A DNA stretch of 6,978 nucleotides. Source: Methylococcaceae bacterium. GTDB lineage: Bacteria; Pseudomonadota; Gammaproteobacteria; Methylococcales; Methylomonadaceae. The notes beneath the pieces were generated by a model. The model ran no database searches. It was not told the DNA's origin and saw only the letters and a list, made by a program, of their open reading frames with translations. The position numbers were made by a program, and so were the translations under genes. The DNA lies in the NCBI GenBank assembly GCA_003542275.1, contig DPKY01000155.1:1-6978 (forward strand). Direction: 5' to 3'. Below are positions 1 through 5,902 of the stretch, in pieces; position 1 is the first letter of the stretch; each line of letters begins with the position of its first letter.

Positions 1-1204
1 GATTAAAGTGCCAAAAAAACCGGCCACGCCCGCCCCAACACAGCGCGAAGCCATTATGCCCAAGGCACGTGAAGCACTACGCACCGAAGTGAGTGCAGAA
101 GCGCGTGATTTGCGTCATTTTTTCCAAGACGATTACGAAGACGATTTTGATGATGTGTTGCAAGAAGAAACGATGCTCTACAAACCCGCCGCTAAGCAAG
201 CATACAGCGCACCCGTAGAAACAGTTGAAGAAGTACCCGCTGCGCCTGTTGAAGAAAAAGAAAATTCATCTGAAAAATTATTGCTACAGATGAGCAAAGA
301 GATTAAATCGCTGCGCAATACTTTTGACAGCAAATTATCCAGCATTAACTTTGCACATCATCTTCAAAACAAAGATGCCGTGCCTGTTCGTACAGAATTG
401 CTTAAAAATTTAGCGGGCATGAGCATTTCAAAAAAGTTAAGTGTCAAAATTGCCAACCGTTTTGCTAACCATACCAATTTTGAGTTTGTGTTTACCCAAG
501 CACAAGAATTACTCTCAAAAGTCTTGCCTATCGCTGAAGATGATTTGCTTGAAACCGGTGGCATTGTTGCCCTCGTTGGCCCAACAGGCGTTGGTAAAAC
601 CACTAGCGTGGCAAAAATTGCGGCGCAGTTCACCATCAAACACGGTGCGAATCAAGTCGCACTCATTACTACCGATAATTATCGTATTGCCGCCCATGAG
701 CAATTGAATACTTACGGTCGACTTTTAAATATTCCTGTACGAGTTGCATCAAGTGCGTCAGAATTAAGCCATTTAATTCATAGTTTTTCTGATAAAAAAT
801 TAGTGTTAATCGATACAGCAGGAATGAGTCAACGCGACATGAAACTAATCGAGCAAATCAATACACTCAAAGAGAATGATTTGATGATTAAGTCTTATCT
901 CGTTATGTCAGCAGCAACTGAGTACAAAGCAATGAATGAAATTATTGATGCGTTTCATATTTTTAAACCTCACGCGGCAATTTTGACAAAAATTGACGAA
1001 GCAGCCACTGTCGGCTCGGCGATTTCGTCTTTGATTGAACATAATTTACCCCTCTCTTTTATTACCAACGGTCAACAAGTCCCCGAAGATATGCGTCACC
1101 CTTGTGCAAGAAAATTAGTGGCACAATGCGTGACGGAATTGGATGTTGAAGACGATTACAGCGAAGAAAACAACGAAGCATGGGTGGCTCAAGGTTATGC
1201 TTAA
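1..1204 (+). CDS. flhF: Flagellar biosynthesis protein FlhF, SRP-type GTPase (5' end missing)
   Basis: FlhF is a signal-recognition-particle-type GTPase that marks the cell pole where the flagellum is built and works with FleN/FlhG to set position and number. Counting from the first GTG in frame (position 8), the GTPase signatures are clear: P-loop GPTGVGKTT at residues 191-199, TTDNYRIAAHEQL shortly after (the SRP-GTPase DxYR region), DTAGM at 269-273 and TKID at 327-330. Before them are a basic and proline-rich start, an acidic linker (DDYEDDFDD) and a helical B-type domain. The frame stays open through the left edge, position 8 has no visible ribosome binding site, and the usual N-terminal part of FlhF (a basic, MKI-type start of several tens of residues) is absent. 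I therefore treat the gene as cut by the window, with its real start upstream. The C-terminus carries a short acidic tail. The next gene, fleN, overlaps its stop by 8 bp. Confidence 0.95.
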   Translation, partial: IKVPKKPATPAPTQREAIMPKAREALRTEVSAEARDLRHFFQDDYEDDFDDVLQEETMLYKPAAKQAYSAPVETVEEVPAAPVEEKENSSEKLLLQMSKEIKSLRNTFDSKLSSINFAHHLQNKDAVPVRTELLKNLAGMSISKKLSVKIANRFANHTNFEFVFTQAQELLSKVLPIAEDDLLETGGIVALVGPTGVGKTTSVAKIAAQFTIKHGANQVALITTDNYRIAAHEQLNTYGRLLNIPVRVASSASELSHLIHSFSDKKLVLIDTAGMSQRDMKLIEQINTLKENDLMIKSYLVMSAATEYKAMNEIIDAFHIFKPHAAILTKIDEAATVGSAISSLIEHNLPLSFITNGQQVPEDMRHPCARKLVAQCVTELDVEDDYSEENNEAWVAQGYA

Positions 1205-2069
1205 ACAACCAGATCAAGCAGCGGGCATTCGGAAACTAAACAAAAGTAAACCTGTACGCGTTATCGCCATTGCCAGTGGCAAAGGGGGCGTTGGGAAAAC
1301 GAATGTTTCGGTGAATGTGGGTATCTCTTTAGTGAAAATGGGACAACGTGTCGTGTTGATGGACGCGGATATGGGACTGGCTAATGTCGATATTTTACTA
1401 GGGGTTTATCCAAAGTATAATCTGTCACACGTTCTCACGGGCGAGAAGACTTTAGATGAAATTATGGTCACCTCGCCATCAGGGTTAAAGCTCATTCCTG
1501 GTGCGTCGGGTATCCAAAAAATGACGGAACTCTCAACCATTGAACAAGCCGCTGTCATTCGTGCATTTAGTGAGATTGACCAGCAAATTGACGTGTTAAT
1601 TGTCGACACCGCCGCAGGCATTTCATCAAGCGTCGTCAATTTCTCACGCGCGTGTCAAGAAATTATCGTGGTTATCTGCGACGAACCGACATCGCTAACG
1701 GATGCGTATGCGTTTATTAAGCTGCTGCATCGTGATTATGGCTGTAACCATTTCCATATTCTGCCCAACATGGTGCAATCTGTGCAGCAGGGTAAATCGC
1801 TCTTTCAAAAACTCAATAAAGTCACCGATAATTATTTGGATGTGACCTTGCAATTTGCAGGGGCGATTCCTTATGATGAGTATTTGCGCCAGTCTGTGCA
1901 AAAACAAAATCCAGTGGTCTTAGCCTATCCGCGCAGTAAATCTGCGCAAGCCATGAAAGCCATTGCCACAAAAATTGATAGCTGGCCCATTAAAGCGCAA
2001 GCGGGGGGCTATATCGAATTCTTTATCGAACGTATGGTCAAGTATGCCTCGCAAAAGGATGTCGCATGA
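1197..2069 (+). CDS. fleN: Flagellar number regulator FleN/FlhG, MinD-type ATPase
   Basis: FleN (FlhG) is a MinD/ParA-family ATPase that limits flagellar number; in Pseudomonas it does so by restraining the master activator FleQ. The 290-residue product has the deviant Walker A motif KGGVGKT at residues 29-35 with its signature lysine K29, the switch region DADMGLANVD at 56-65, DTAAG at 137-141, and the family-typical DEPTSLTDAY stretch. The C-terminal EFFIERMV helix also fits FleN. I place the start at ATG 1197, where ATGCTTAA overlaps the flhF stop by 8 bp. An in-frame ATG at 1143 would add 18 residues lying inside flhF and would exceed the usual length of about 280. The Shine-Dalgarno sequence is weak (GGGTGG at 1182-1187, AAGG at 1191-1194), which suggests translational coupling to flhF. 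The stop TGA overlaps an ATG that opens a 29-codon frame before fliA. Confidence 0.95.
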   Translation: MLKQPDQAAGIRKLNKSKPVRVIAIASGKGGVGKTNVSVNVGISLVKMGQRVVLMDADMGLANVDILLGVYPKYNLSHVLTGEKTLDEIMVTSPSGLKLIPGASGIQKMTELSTIEQAAVIRAFSEIDQQIDVLIVDTAAGISSSVVNFSRACQEIIVVICDEPTSLTDAYAFIKLLHRDYGCNHFHILPNMVQSVQQGKSLFQKLNKVTDNYLDVTLQFAGAIPYDEYLRQSVQKQNPVVLAYPRSKSAQAMKAIATKIDSWPIKAQAGGYIEFFIERMVKYASQKDVA

Positions 2070-2155
2070 ATAAGCCTTTTCTGATGAGCTTGCCGTCTAA
2101 AAAAAGACAGTCGTTTTTTATTTTTCAACCTGTTATCCAAGAGGAGGTTGCATGA
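2066..2155 (+). CDS. Candidate 29-codon small ORF joining fleN to fliA
   Basis: This is a short frame of 29 codons with no recognised domain. Its ATG overlaps the fleN stop as ATGA (2066-2069), and its own TGA overlaps the fliA start as ATGA (2152-2155). An AAAAGGA ribosome binding site at 2053-2059 lies 6 nt upstream of its ATG. The peptide begins MNKPFLMSLPSKKRQ, continues with an aromatic and hydrophobic stretch (SFFIFQPVI) and ends in QEEVA; those last codons also contain the fliA ribosome binding site. No membrane signal or cysteine motif is visible. The double stop/start overlap would let ribosomes pass from fleN through this frame into fliA, so translational coupling is a reasonable inference. 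It could also be a chance frame, since 29 codons is short. Confidence 0.35.
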   Translation: MNKPFLMSLPSKKRQSFFIFQPVIQEEVA

Positions 2156-2883
2156 GTGCTGTTGCAATGTACAGTTCCGTTCAAGACGGCGGCATTGACG
2201 AGCAGATTATGCAGCATGCGCCCTTAGTTAAGCGCATTGCCTACCATCTGCTGAGCAAACTTCCCAATTCCGTTCAAGTCGATGATTTAATTCAAGCGGG
2301 TATGCTGGGGTTACTTGAAGCACTGCGAAACTACGATTTAAGCAAAGGAGCGAGTTTTGATACCTATGCGGGGATTCGTATTCGTGGTTCTATGCTTGAT
2401 GAAGTGCGCCGTTGTGATTGGGTACCACGCTCCGTTTACAAAAAATCCCGCACGATTAGTGATGCTATTCGTATTATTGAAAATGAAACCGGATGCGCAG
2501 CAAAAGACGCTGAAGTGGCGCAATATTTGAATATGAGTTTAGACGAATACCATCATATTCTCCAAGATTCCAATAATTGTCGCGTGTTTAGTATTGAAGA
2601 ATTGGCGCAAACTGGTGATAATTATCTCGAAGAATCCTCAAGCGTCAATGATACGCCACTTGAAACACTCACATTAGAAAATTTCCAAAGTGCTTTAAGC
2701 GCGGCGATTGCCTCTTTGCCTGAGCGTGAGCGCTTAATTATTTCACTTTACTATGATGAAGAATTAAATTTGCGTGAAATTGGCAAAATTTTAAATTTAA
2801 CGGAATCACGCGTGAGTCAAATTAGCTCACAAGCGGTTTTGCGTTTGCGCTCTCGCTTGGGTGGTTGGTTAAATAATGATTAA
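2152..2883 (+). CDS. fliA: RNA polymerase sigma factor FliA (sigma-28)
   Basis: FliA is the sigma-28 factor that directs RNA polymerase to late flagellar, motor and chemotaxis promoters and is held off by the anti-sigma factor FlgM. The 243-residue length is normal. Region 2 covers about residues 20-87 (HAPLVKRIAYHL, DDLIQAGMLGLLEA, GIRIRGSMLDEVRR). Region 3 covers about 92-140. Region 4 covers about 180-237, with LPERERLI at 189-196 and the helix-turn-helix LREIGKILNLTESRVSQI at about 207-224. The start at 2152 is set by a strong AGGAGG at 2142-2147, though the 4-nt spacing is short; an in-frame ATG at 2167 would sit 19 nt beyond that site. The start overlaps the stop of the preceding 29-codon frame. 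In many relatives fliA is followed by cheY-cheZ-cheA; here none of these follows. Confidence 0.97.
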   Translation: MSAVAMYSSVQDGGIDEQIMQHAPLVKRIAYHLLSKLPNSVQVDDLIQAGMLGLLEALRNYDLSKGASFDTYAGIRIRGSMLDEVRRCDWVPRSVYKKSRTISDAIRIIENETGCAAKDAEVAQYLNMSLDEYHHILQDSNNCRVFSIEELAQTGDNYLEESSSVNDTPLETLTLENFQSALSAAIASLPERERLIISLYYDEELNLREIGKILNLTESRVSQISSQAVLRLRSRLGGWLNND

Positions 2884-2907
2884 AGATTGACCAAGGTGTC
2901 GTGATAA
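2881..2907 (+). promoter_or_regulatory. Candidate sigma-28 (FliA) promoter overlapping the fliA stop codon
   Basis: TAAAGATT at 2881-2888 matches 7 of 8 bases of the enteric sigma-28 -35 element TAAAGTTT. After exactly 11 nt comes CGTGATAA at 2900-2907, which matches 5 of 8 bases of GCCGATAA, including the whole GATAA part. The fliA TAA forms the first three bases. Transcription would start near 2914-2915 and give a leader of roughly 220 nt before the gene at 3133. The GCC part of the -10 is poor, and half-matching sites also occur inside coding regions here, so this stays a candidate. Confidence 0.35.
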
Positions 2908-2978
2908 TTGCTCAAATAATGTACAATAGCCCAAGAAAATAAGCGTTGCTGATGTATTATTAAACGGCGAGGGATGCT

Positions 2979-3068
2979 GTGCAAAAATGGGAAAATAAGA
3001 AAGAGAAGGCAGAGCGAGTGCGTGTTATGCGACACTTTCTTCTGCCTTTATCCATGCTGGGTGATTAA
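2979..3068 (+). CDS. Candidate 29-codon small ORF or leader peptide (GTG start)
   Basis: The frame starts with GTG at 2979, 5 nt after GAGGG (2969-2973), and ends with TAA at 3066-3068. The peptide starts MQKWENKKEKAERVRVMRH, a strongly charged and probably helical stretch, and finishes with a short hydrophobic part (FLLPLSML) and GD. No family is recognised. It lies in the presumed leader of the small gene at 3133 and spans the whole hairpin at 3006-3048, so translating it would open that structure. It may be a real small protein, a leader peptide, or chance; length alone gives weak support. Confidence 0.25.
   Translation: MQKWENKKEKAERVRVMRHFLLPLSMLGD
3006..3048 (+). other. Two-tier RNA hairpin in the leader of the small gene
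   Basis: AAGGCAGA (3006-3013) pairs perfectly with TCTGCCTT (3041-3048), an 8-bp outer stem. Inside it AGTGCG (3017-3022) pairs with CG-A-CACT (3030-3036) with one bulged A, leaving a 7-nt loop. A 3-by-4 internal loop separates the two helices. It is followed by TATCC rather than a T tract, so it is a poor terminator and more like a leader structure or the core of a small RNA. Confidence 0.4.
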
Positions 3069-3119
3069 ACAATCATGACCATAAACCGTTTCAAACGCAC
3101 AGAACGTGCTTATTTTTGC

Positions 3120-3125
3120 GGAGGA
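3120..3125 (+). promoter_or_regulatory. Strong ribosome binding site that sets the small-gene start at 3133
   Basis: GGAGGA lies 7 nt before ATG 3133. It falls inside the possible N-terminal extension from GTG 3106, which has no comparable site upstream. This decides in favour of the 58-residue product over the 67-residue one. Confidence 0.75.
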
Positions 3126-3132
3126 TGTCCCA

Positions 3133-3309
3133 ATGTTAGAAGTTCAAGCTGTTTCGCCTGCTTATCCGATGAAAAAATCCAAAAAAATTCATAAAGATGA
3201 CTATCGTATGCCTAATAAATCACCCAAGCGTCCGCTAAAACTTAGCGACGATTACGAGGAAGAACACGATGACGCCACCCCTATCGAACATATCGACATC
3301 CATGCTTAG
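3133..3309 (+). CDS. Small charged hypothetical protein, 58 residues
   Basis: I do not recognise a defined domain. The product starts MLEVQAVSPAYP, followed by a lysine-rich segment (residues 14-37, with KKSKKIHK) and then an acidic segment ([10 protein letters not shown], residues 38-47), ending in IEHIDIHA. It has no membrane segment, signal peptide or cysteines, and the charge split suggests a flexible, disordered binding protein. The start is fixed by a strong GGAGGA. Its last 41 bp overlap the DUF2802 gene if that gene starts at 3269, or 8 bp if it starts at 3302, so the two are probably translated together. I have a weak recollection of small proteins with a 'VSPVYP...HIDEY'-like layout near flagellar genes in other proteobacteria, but I cannot confirm it. 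A role linked to motility or chemotaxis is inferred from the neighbours only. Confidence 0.7.
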   Translation: MLEVQAVSPAYPMKKSKKIHKDDYRMPNKSPKRPLKLSDDYEEEHDDATPIEHIDIHA

Positions 3310-3733
3310 TGACACAATGGTGCTTTGGGGGCTGGTTTTTTTAGCCATTGCTTGCTTGGGATTGTCTGTTGCGGTGGTGTGGCTTAGTCGTCTTTATTTG
3401 ACGCTAAAGCACGATTACACCACCCTTGACGCCATCACACAAAGTAACAAAAACGACATCTTTGGTTTATGTTCTGCTGCGCTGAGTGTGAATGAGCATA
3501 CAGGCACCATTCATGACAAATTACACGAAGTCAAACAACAGCTTTCGCAAATTTCTGAAAAGATGTCGGACTTGCGACAATATGAGCCCATTGACGCTAA
3601 TAGCCCCTACAACGTCGATATTCGTAAGATTCGAGATGGTGCAAGTATTGATGAGTTGATGCGTCAATCTGAAATCAGTTATGACGAAGCCGCGTTGCTC
3701 ATTCGTCTACATGGCGGCAAAAAGCCCGCCTAA
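3269..3733 (+). CDS. DUF2802 family membrane-anchored protein
   Basis: The 154-residue product has an N-terminal membrane helix at about residues 17-41 ([24 protein letters not shown]). A polar helical stretch follows (about 50-105; [20 protein letters not shown] looks like a coiled coil). The C-terminal segment at about 113-149, with [10 protein letters not shown] and [14 protein letters not shown], fits the DUF2802 pattern. The family is of unknown function and commonly closes a fliA-che-cheW cluster in gammaproteobacteria, so a link to chemotaxis or flagella is likely but unproven. The start is uncertain. ATG 3269 has AGGA at 3257-3260, 8 nt upstream, but overlaps the previous gene by 41 bp. 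ATG 3302 would overlap by only 8 bp (ATGCTTAG) but has no ribosome binding site. I prefer 3269. The small tail GGKKPA is encoded by a GC-rich inverted repeat. Confidence 0.85.
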   Translation: MTPPLSNISTSMLSDTMVLWGLVFLAIACLGLSVAVVWLSRLYLTLKHDYTTLDAITQSNKNDIFGLCSAALSVNEHTGTIHDKLHEVKQQLSQISEKMSDLRQYEPIDANSPYNVDIRKIRDGASIDELMRQSEISYDEAALLIRLHGGKKPA

Positions 3734-3783
3734 CGCTTCACTTCATATCCAAATTTCCAAACCAAATTGCAGAGAAAATACTT

Positions 3784-4827
3784 GTGAATGTAGAAAATAA
3801 AAGCGGTTTAAATTACAAAGCAGCAGGGGTTGATATTGATGCCGGCAATGCACTTGTTGAGCGGATAAAACCCATTGCCGCAAAAACACGCACAGCCGGC
3901 GTCATGGCAGGCCTTGGTGGATTTGGCTCGTTATTTGAACTACCGCTTGATCGCTATCAACATCCCGTTTTGGTCTCGGGGACAGATGGCGTGGGCACAA
4001 AGCTCAAATTAGCCATCGACTTGGGCAAGCACAATACGGTTGGGATTGATTTAGTGGCAATGTGCGTTAACGATATTATTGTGCAAGGTGCTGAACCGTT
4101 ATTTTTTCTGGATTATTTTGCAACAGGTAAATTGGATGTAGATACCGCTGCTGCTGTCATTGAAGGCATTGGCAAGGGATGTGAACTTGCTGGGGCGGCG
4201 CTAGTGGGTGGCGAGACAGCTGAGATGCCTAATATGTATGCTGATGGTGATTATGATTTAGCCGGTTTTTGCGTGGGTATTGTTGAAAAAACACAGATGC
4301 TCGACGGCAGTTTGGTGAAAGCGGGTGATAAATTGATTGGGCTTGCTTCTTCGGGGGCACACTCGAATGGTTACTCGCTTATTCGTAAAATTATTGAACG
4401 CAATAACGCCGCATTAAGCGACCCTTTTGATGGAACAACCTTAGGCGAAACCTTGCTTGCGCCAACACGCATTTATGTCAAGTCGCTCCTCTCATTGCTC
4501 AAACAAGTGCGGGTACACGCGCTAGCACATATTACCGGCGGTGGACTCACGGAAAATCTGCCACGCGTCATTCCTGAAAATTTACGGGCAAATATCGATT
4601 TATCTACCTGGCAATTTCCAGCTATTTTTGATTGGCTACAAAGCAATGGCAATGTCTCACAAGAAGATATGCTCGTGACATTTAACTGCGGTGTTGGCAT
4701 GGTCGTCTTTGTTGCCCCTGAAGACGAGGCAACCACCTTAAAACTGCTCGCAGAACTGGGTGAAAAGGCGTTTACGCTTGGTGAAATTGTCGAAAGTGAA
4801 GGCAAAGCACACGTGCATTATCTGTAA
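3784..4827 (+). CDS. purM: Phosphoribosylformylglycinamidine cyclo-ligase (AIR synthase) PurM
   Basis: PurM carries out the ATP-dependent ring closure of formylglycinamidine ribonucleotide to aminoimidazole ribonucleotide, the fifth step of purine synthesis, in the cytoplasm. The 347-residue product matches E. coli PurM (345) almost end to end. It shows [19 protein letters not shown] near the start, GLGGFG, the nucleotide-binding GTDGVGTKL at 66-74, [35 protein letters not shown] at 142-149, [12 protein letters not shown], and [13 protein letters not shown] in the C-terminal AIRS domain. The start is GTG 3784, the only conventional start codon in the right frame and place; its ribosome binding site is weak (AGAGAAA about 7 nt upstream). 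The 50-bp gap after the DUF2802 gene shows no clear promoter, PurR-type operator or T-tract terminator. The usual partner purN does not follow; a terminator and a convergent operon do. Confidence 0.97.
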   Translation: MNVENKSGLNYKAAGVDIDAGNALVERIKPIAAKTRTAGVMAGLGGFGSLFELPLDRYQHPVLVSGTDGVGTKLKLAIDLGKHNTVGIDLVAMCVNDIIVQGAEPLFFLDYFATGKLDVDTAAAVIEGIGKGCELAGAALVGGETAEMPNMYADGDYDLAGFCVGIVEKTQMLDGSLVKAGDKLIGLASSGAHSNGYSLIRKIIERNNAALSDPFDGTTLGETLLAPTRIYVKSLLSLLKQVRVHALAHITGGGLTENLPRVIPENLRANIDLSTWQFPAIFDWLQSNGNVSQEDMLVTFNCGVGMVVFVAPEDEATTLKLLAELGEKAFTLGEIVESEGKAHVHYL

Positions 4828-4859
4828 TTTCAGCCTTATCCAACGCAAATAAAGCAAAT

Positions 4860-4887
4860 AAAAAGGCGAATTCAATTCGCCTTTTTT
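4860..4887. terminator. Bidirectional intrinsic terminator between purM and rsfS
   Basis: AAAAAGGCGAA (4860-4870) and TTCGCCTTTTT (4876-4886) form a perfect 11-bp stem with a 5-nt loop. On the plus strand it is followed by the six-T run at 4882-4887, and on the minus strand by the complement of the A run at 4860-4864. It can end both purM and the proA-nadD-rsfS operon. Confidence 0.9.
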
Positions 4888-4906
4888 GTTTGGAAAAATG
4901 TCAACA

Positions 4907-5257
4907 TCAAGCGGCTTGTATTTGCGGTAACTCGCCGCCTACCGCCCATAACTTTTCAATCTGATAATACTCACGCGCTTGCTGCGTCATCGCGTGTACA
5001 ATCACATCACCTAAATCTAATAGCACCCAATCGGAGGTCATATCGCCTTCCATGCCCAGTGGATACACGCCTTGCTCTTTCACGGCGATTTCCACATAAT
5101 CGCATAACGCCTTAATGTGACGACTTGATGTCCCCGTTGTGACAATCATATAGTCAGTGAAACTGGTTTTATTGCGTACATCAAGTACCGTCATGTCTTG
5201 TGCTTTGCGCTCATCTAACACACTTTCAACTAATTTTAATAAAGCCTCTGTTTGCAT
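4907..5257 (-). CDS. rsfS: Ribosome silencing factor RsfS
   Basis: RsfS binds ribosomal protein uL14 on the large subunit and blocks joining with the small subunit, lowering translation during starvation. The 116-residue product has the family landmarks in order: TSFTDYMIVTTGTSSRHIKAL at residues 31-51, PLGMEGDMTSDWVLLDLGDVIVHAM at 66-90, and REYYQIEKLW at 95-104. The ATG at 5257 has an AAGGA ribosome binding site a few bases upstream on the minus strand. It follows nadD by 27 nt and is probably last in the operon, because the terminator lies immediately downstream. The gene that usually comes next, rlmH, is absent here. Confidence 0.95.
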   Translation of the reverse strand: MQTEALLKLVESVLDERKAQDMTVLDVRNKTSFTDYMIVTTGTSSRHIKALCDYVEIAVKEQGVYPLGMEGDMTSDWVLLDLGDVIVHAMTQQAREYYQIEKLWAVGGELPQIQAA

Positions 5258-5284
5258 AATTTTCCTTTTTTTAATCGATAAATA

Positions 5285-5902
5285 TCAGTTTTTGTAGAGC
5301 TGATGTTGCGTAATGTAATCAATCACCGCGTCGGGCAGTAAAAAACGCGGACTGTAGCCTGTTGCCATCATACCGCGAATTGCGGTTGCCGAAATGGCTA
5401 ATTGCGTAATTTCTTGAAAAAACAAGCCCCCTGCGTTGTATTTTTTGAGCAGGGTTTTGTCGTCAATGAGGCGTTTTTTAAAAAAATGGCCTAATGAATT
5501 GAGCACCGTATCGGGGCGTGTGATGACGACAACGTGTGCTACATCAAAAATTTCCTGCCAACGATACCAGGTGGTTAATTGGTTAAACGCGTCACTGCCT
5601 AGAAATAGCAACAGCGTTTGCGCTGTATTTTGACGCAGTGCGGTGAGCGTATCAAACGTGTAAGAATAGCCCTCACGCTCTAATTCTTGCGCATCAATGA
5701 CCAAATCCTGCTGATTTCCCACCGCAAGCCTTAACATTTCAAGGCGTTGACGGGCGCTCGCTGCGGTTTGCGAACGGTGCGAGGGCTTCGCACAGGGAAT
5801 GAGACGTACATGGTCAAGCTCAAACAACGCTTTGAGCTCGAGCGCCGCCCGTAAATGCCCATAATGCACGGGATCAAAAGTACCGCCAAAAATGCCAATC
5901 AT
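5285..5902 (-). CDS. nadD: Nicotinate-nucleotide adenylyltransferase NadD
   Basis: NadD transfers AMP from ATP to nicotinate mononucleotide to make deamido-NAD, in cytoplasmic NAD synthesis. The 205-residue product starts with the nucleotidyltransferase signature GGTFDPVHYGHL (residues 6-17, with the HxGH motif HYGH at 13-16). It has PCAKPSHR at 36-43, GSDAF at 102-106, ITRP near 127-130, and the second ATP-binding motif ISATAIR at 170-176. Length and order are normal for the family. The start ATG directly abuts the proA stop (TAAATG, no gap) and has no clear ribosome binding site, so translation is probably coupled to proA. rsfS follows after 27 nt, the common nadD-rsfS pairing. Confidence 0.96.
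   Translation of the reverse strand: MIGIFGGTFDPVHYGHLRAALELKALFELDHVRLIPCAKPSHRSQTAASARQRLEMLRLAVGNQQDLVIDAQELEREGYSYTFDTLTALRQNTAQTLLLFLGSDAFNQLTTWYRWQEIFDVAHVVVITRPDTVLNSLGHFFKKRLIDDKTLLKKYNAGGLFFQEITQLAISATAIRGMMATGYSPRFLLPDAVIDYITQHQLYKN

Larger units (their letters stand above)
2884..3132 (+). other. 249-bp intergenic region with leader-like content
   Basis: This is the longest gene-free stretch in the window. It holds the rest of the sigma-28 candidate, a TACAAT at 2922-2927 without a matching -35 element, a 29-codon frame (2979-3068) with a GAGGG ribosome binding site, a hairpin at 3006-3048, and the ribosome binding site of the next gene at 3120-3125. I do not recognise a known RNA family. 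No clear intrinsic terminator for fliA is present, because the hairpin is followed only by TTTATCC. Confidence 0.5.

Noticed and set aside
671..678. ACCGATAA with an upstream TCAAGTCG at 11 nt, resembling a sigma-28 promoter inside flhF
   Set aside because: The bases encode the conserved TTDNYR segment of the GTPase, so the match is explained by protein coding. A similar ACCGATAA at 1824-1831 in fleN has an even weaker -35.
1143..1196. Longer FleN start at ATG 1143
   Set aside because: It adds 18 residues lying within flhF, lacks a ribosome binding site and exceeds the normal family length; the ATG at 1197 fits better.
2095..2125. A-rich/T-rich hairpin with a trailing T run between fleN and fliA, terminator-like
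   Set aside because: The GTCT/AGAC stem has only 4 bp, and the alternative fold is almost all A-T with a bulge. It is too weak to call, though some attenuation cannot be excluded.
2922..2927. TACAAT as a sigma-70 -10 element
   Set aside because: TTGACC at 2887-2892 is 29 nt away, too far, and no acceptable -35 lies at 16-18 nt.
3075..3191. 39-codon frame with two CXXC pairs (CGGC and CFAC), zinc-ribbon-like
   Set aside because: It has no ribosome binding site and overlaps the better supported gene at 3133 in another frame. The cysteines are probably by-products of that frame.
3713..3730. GGCGG/CCGCC inverted repeat at the end of the DUF2802 gene
   Set aside because: It has a 5-bp stem inside the coding region and no T tract after it. 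Not a convincing terminator.
4473..4805. 110-codon minus-strand frame opposite purM
   Set aside because: It is a serine-rich shadow of the purM coding frame with no domain or ribosome binding site.
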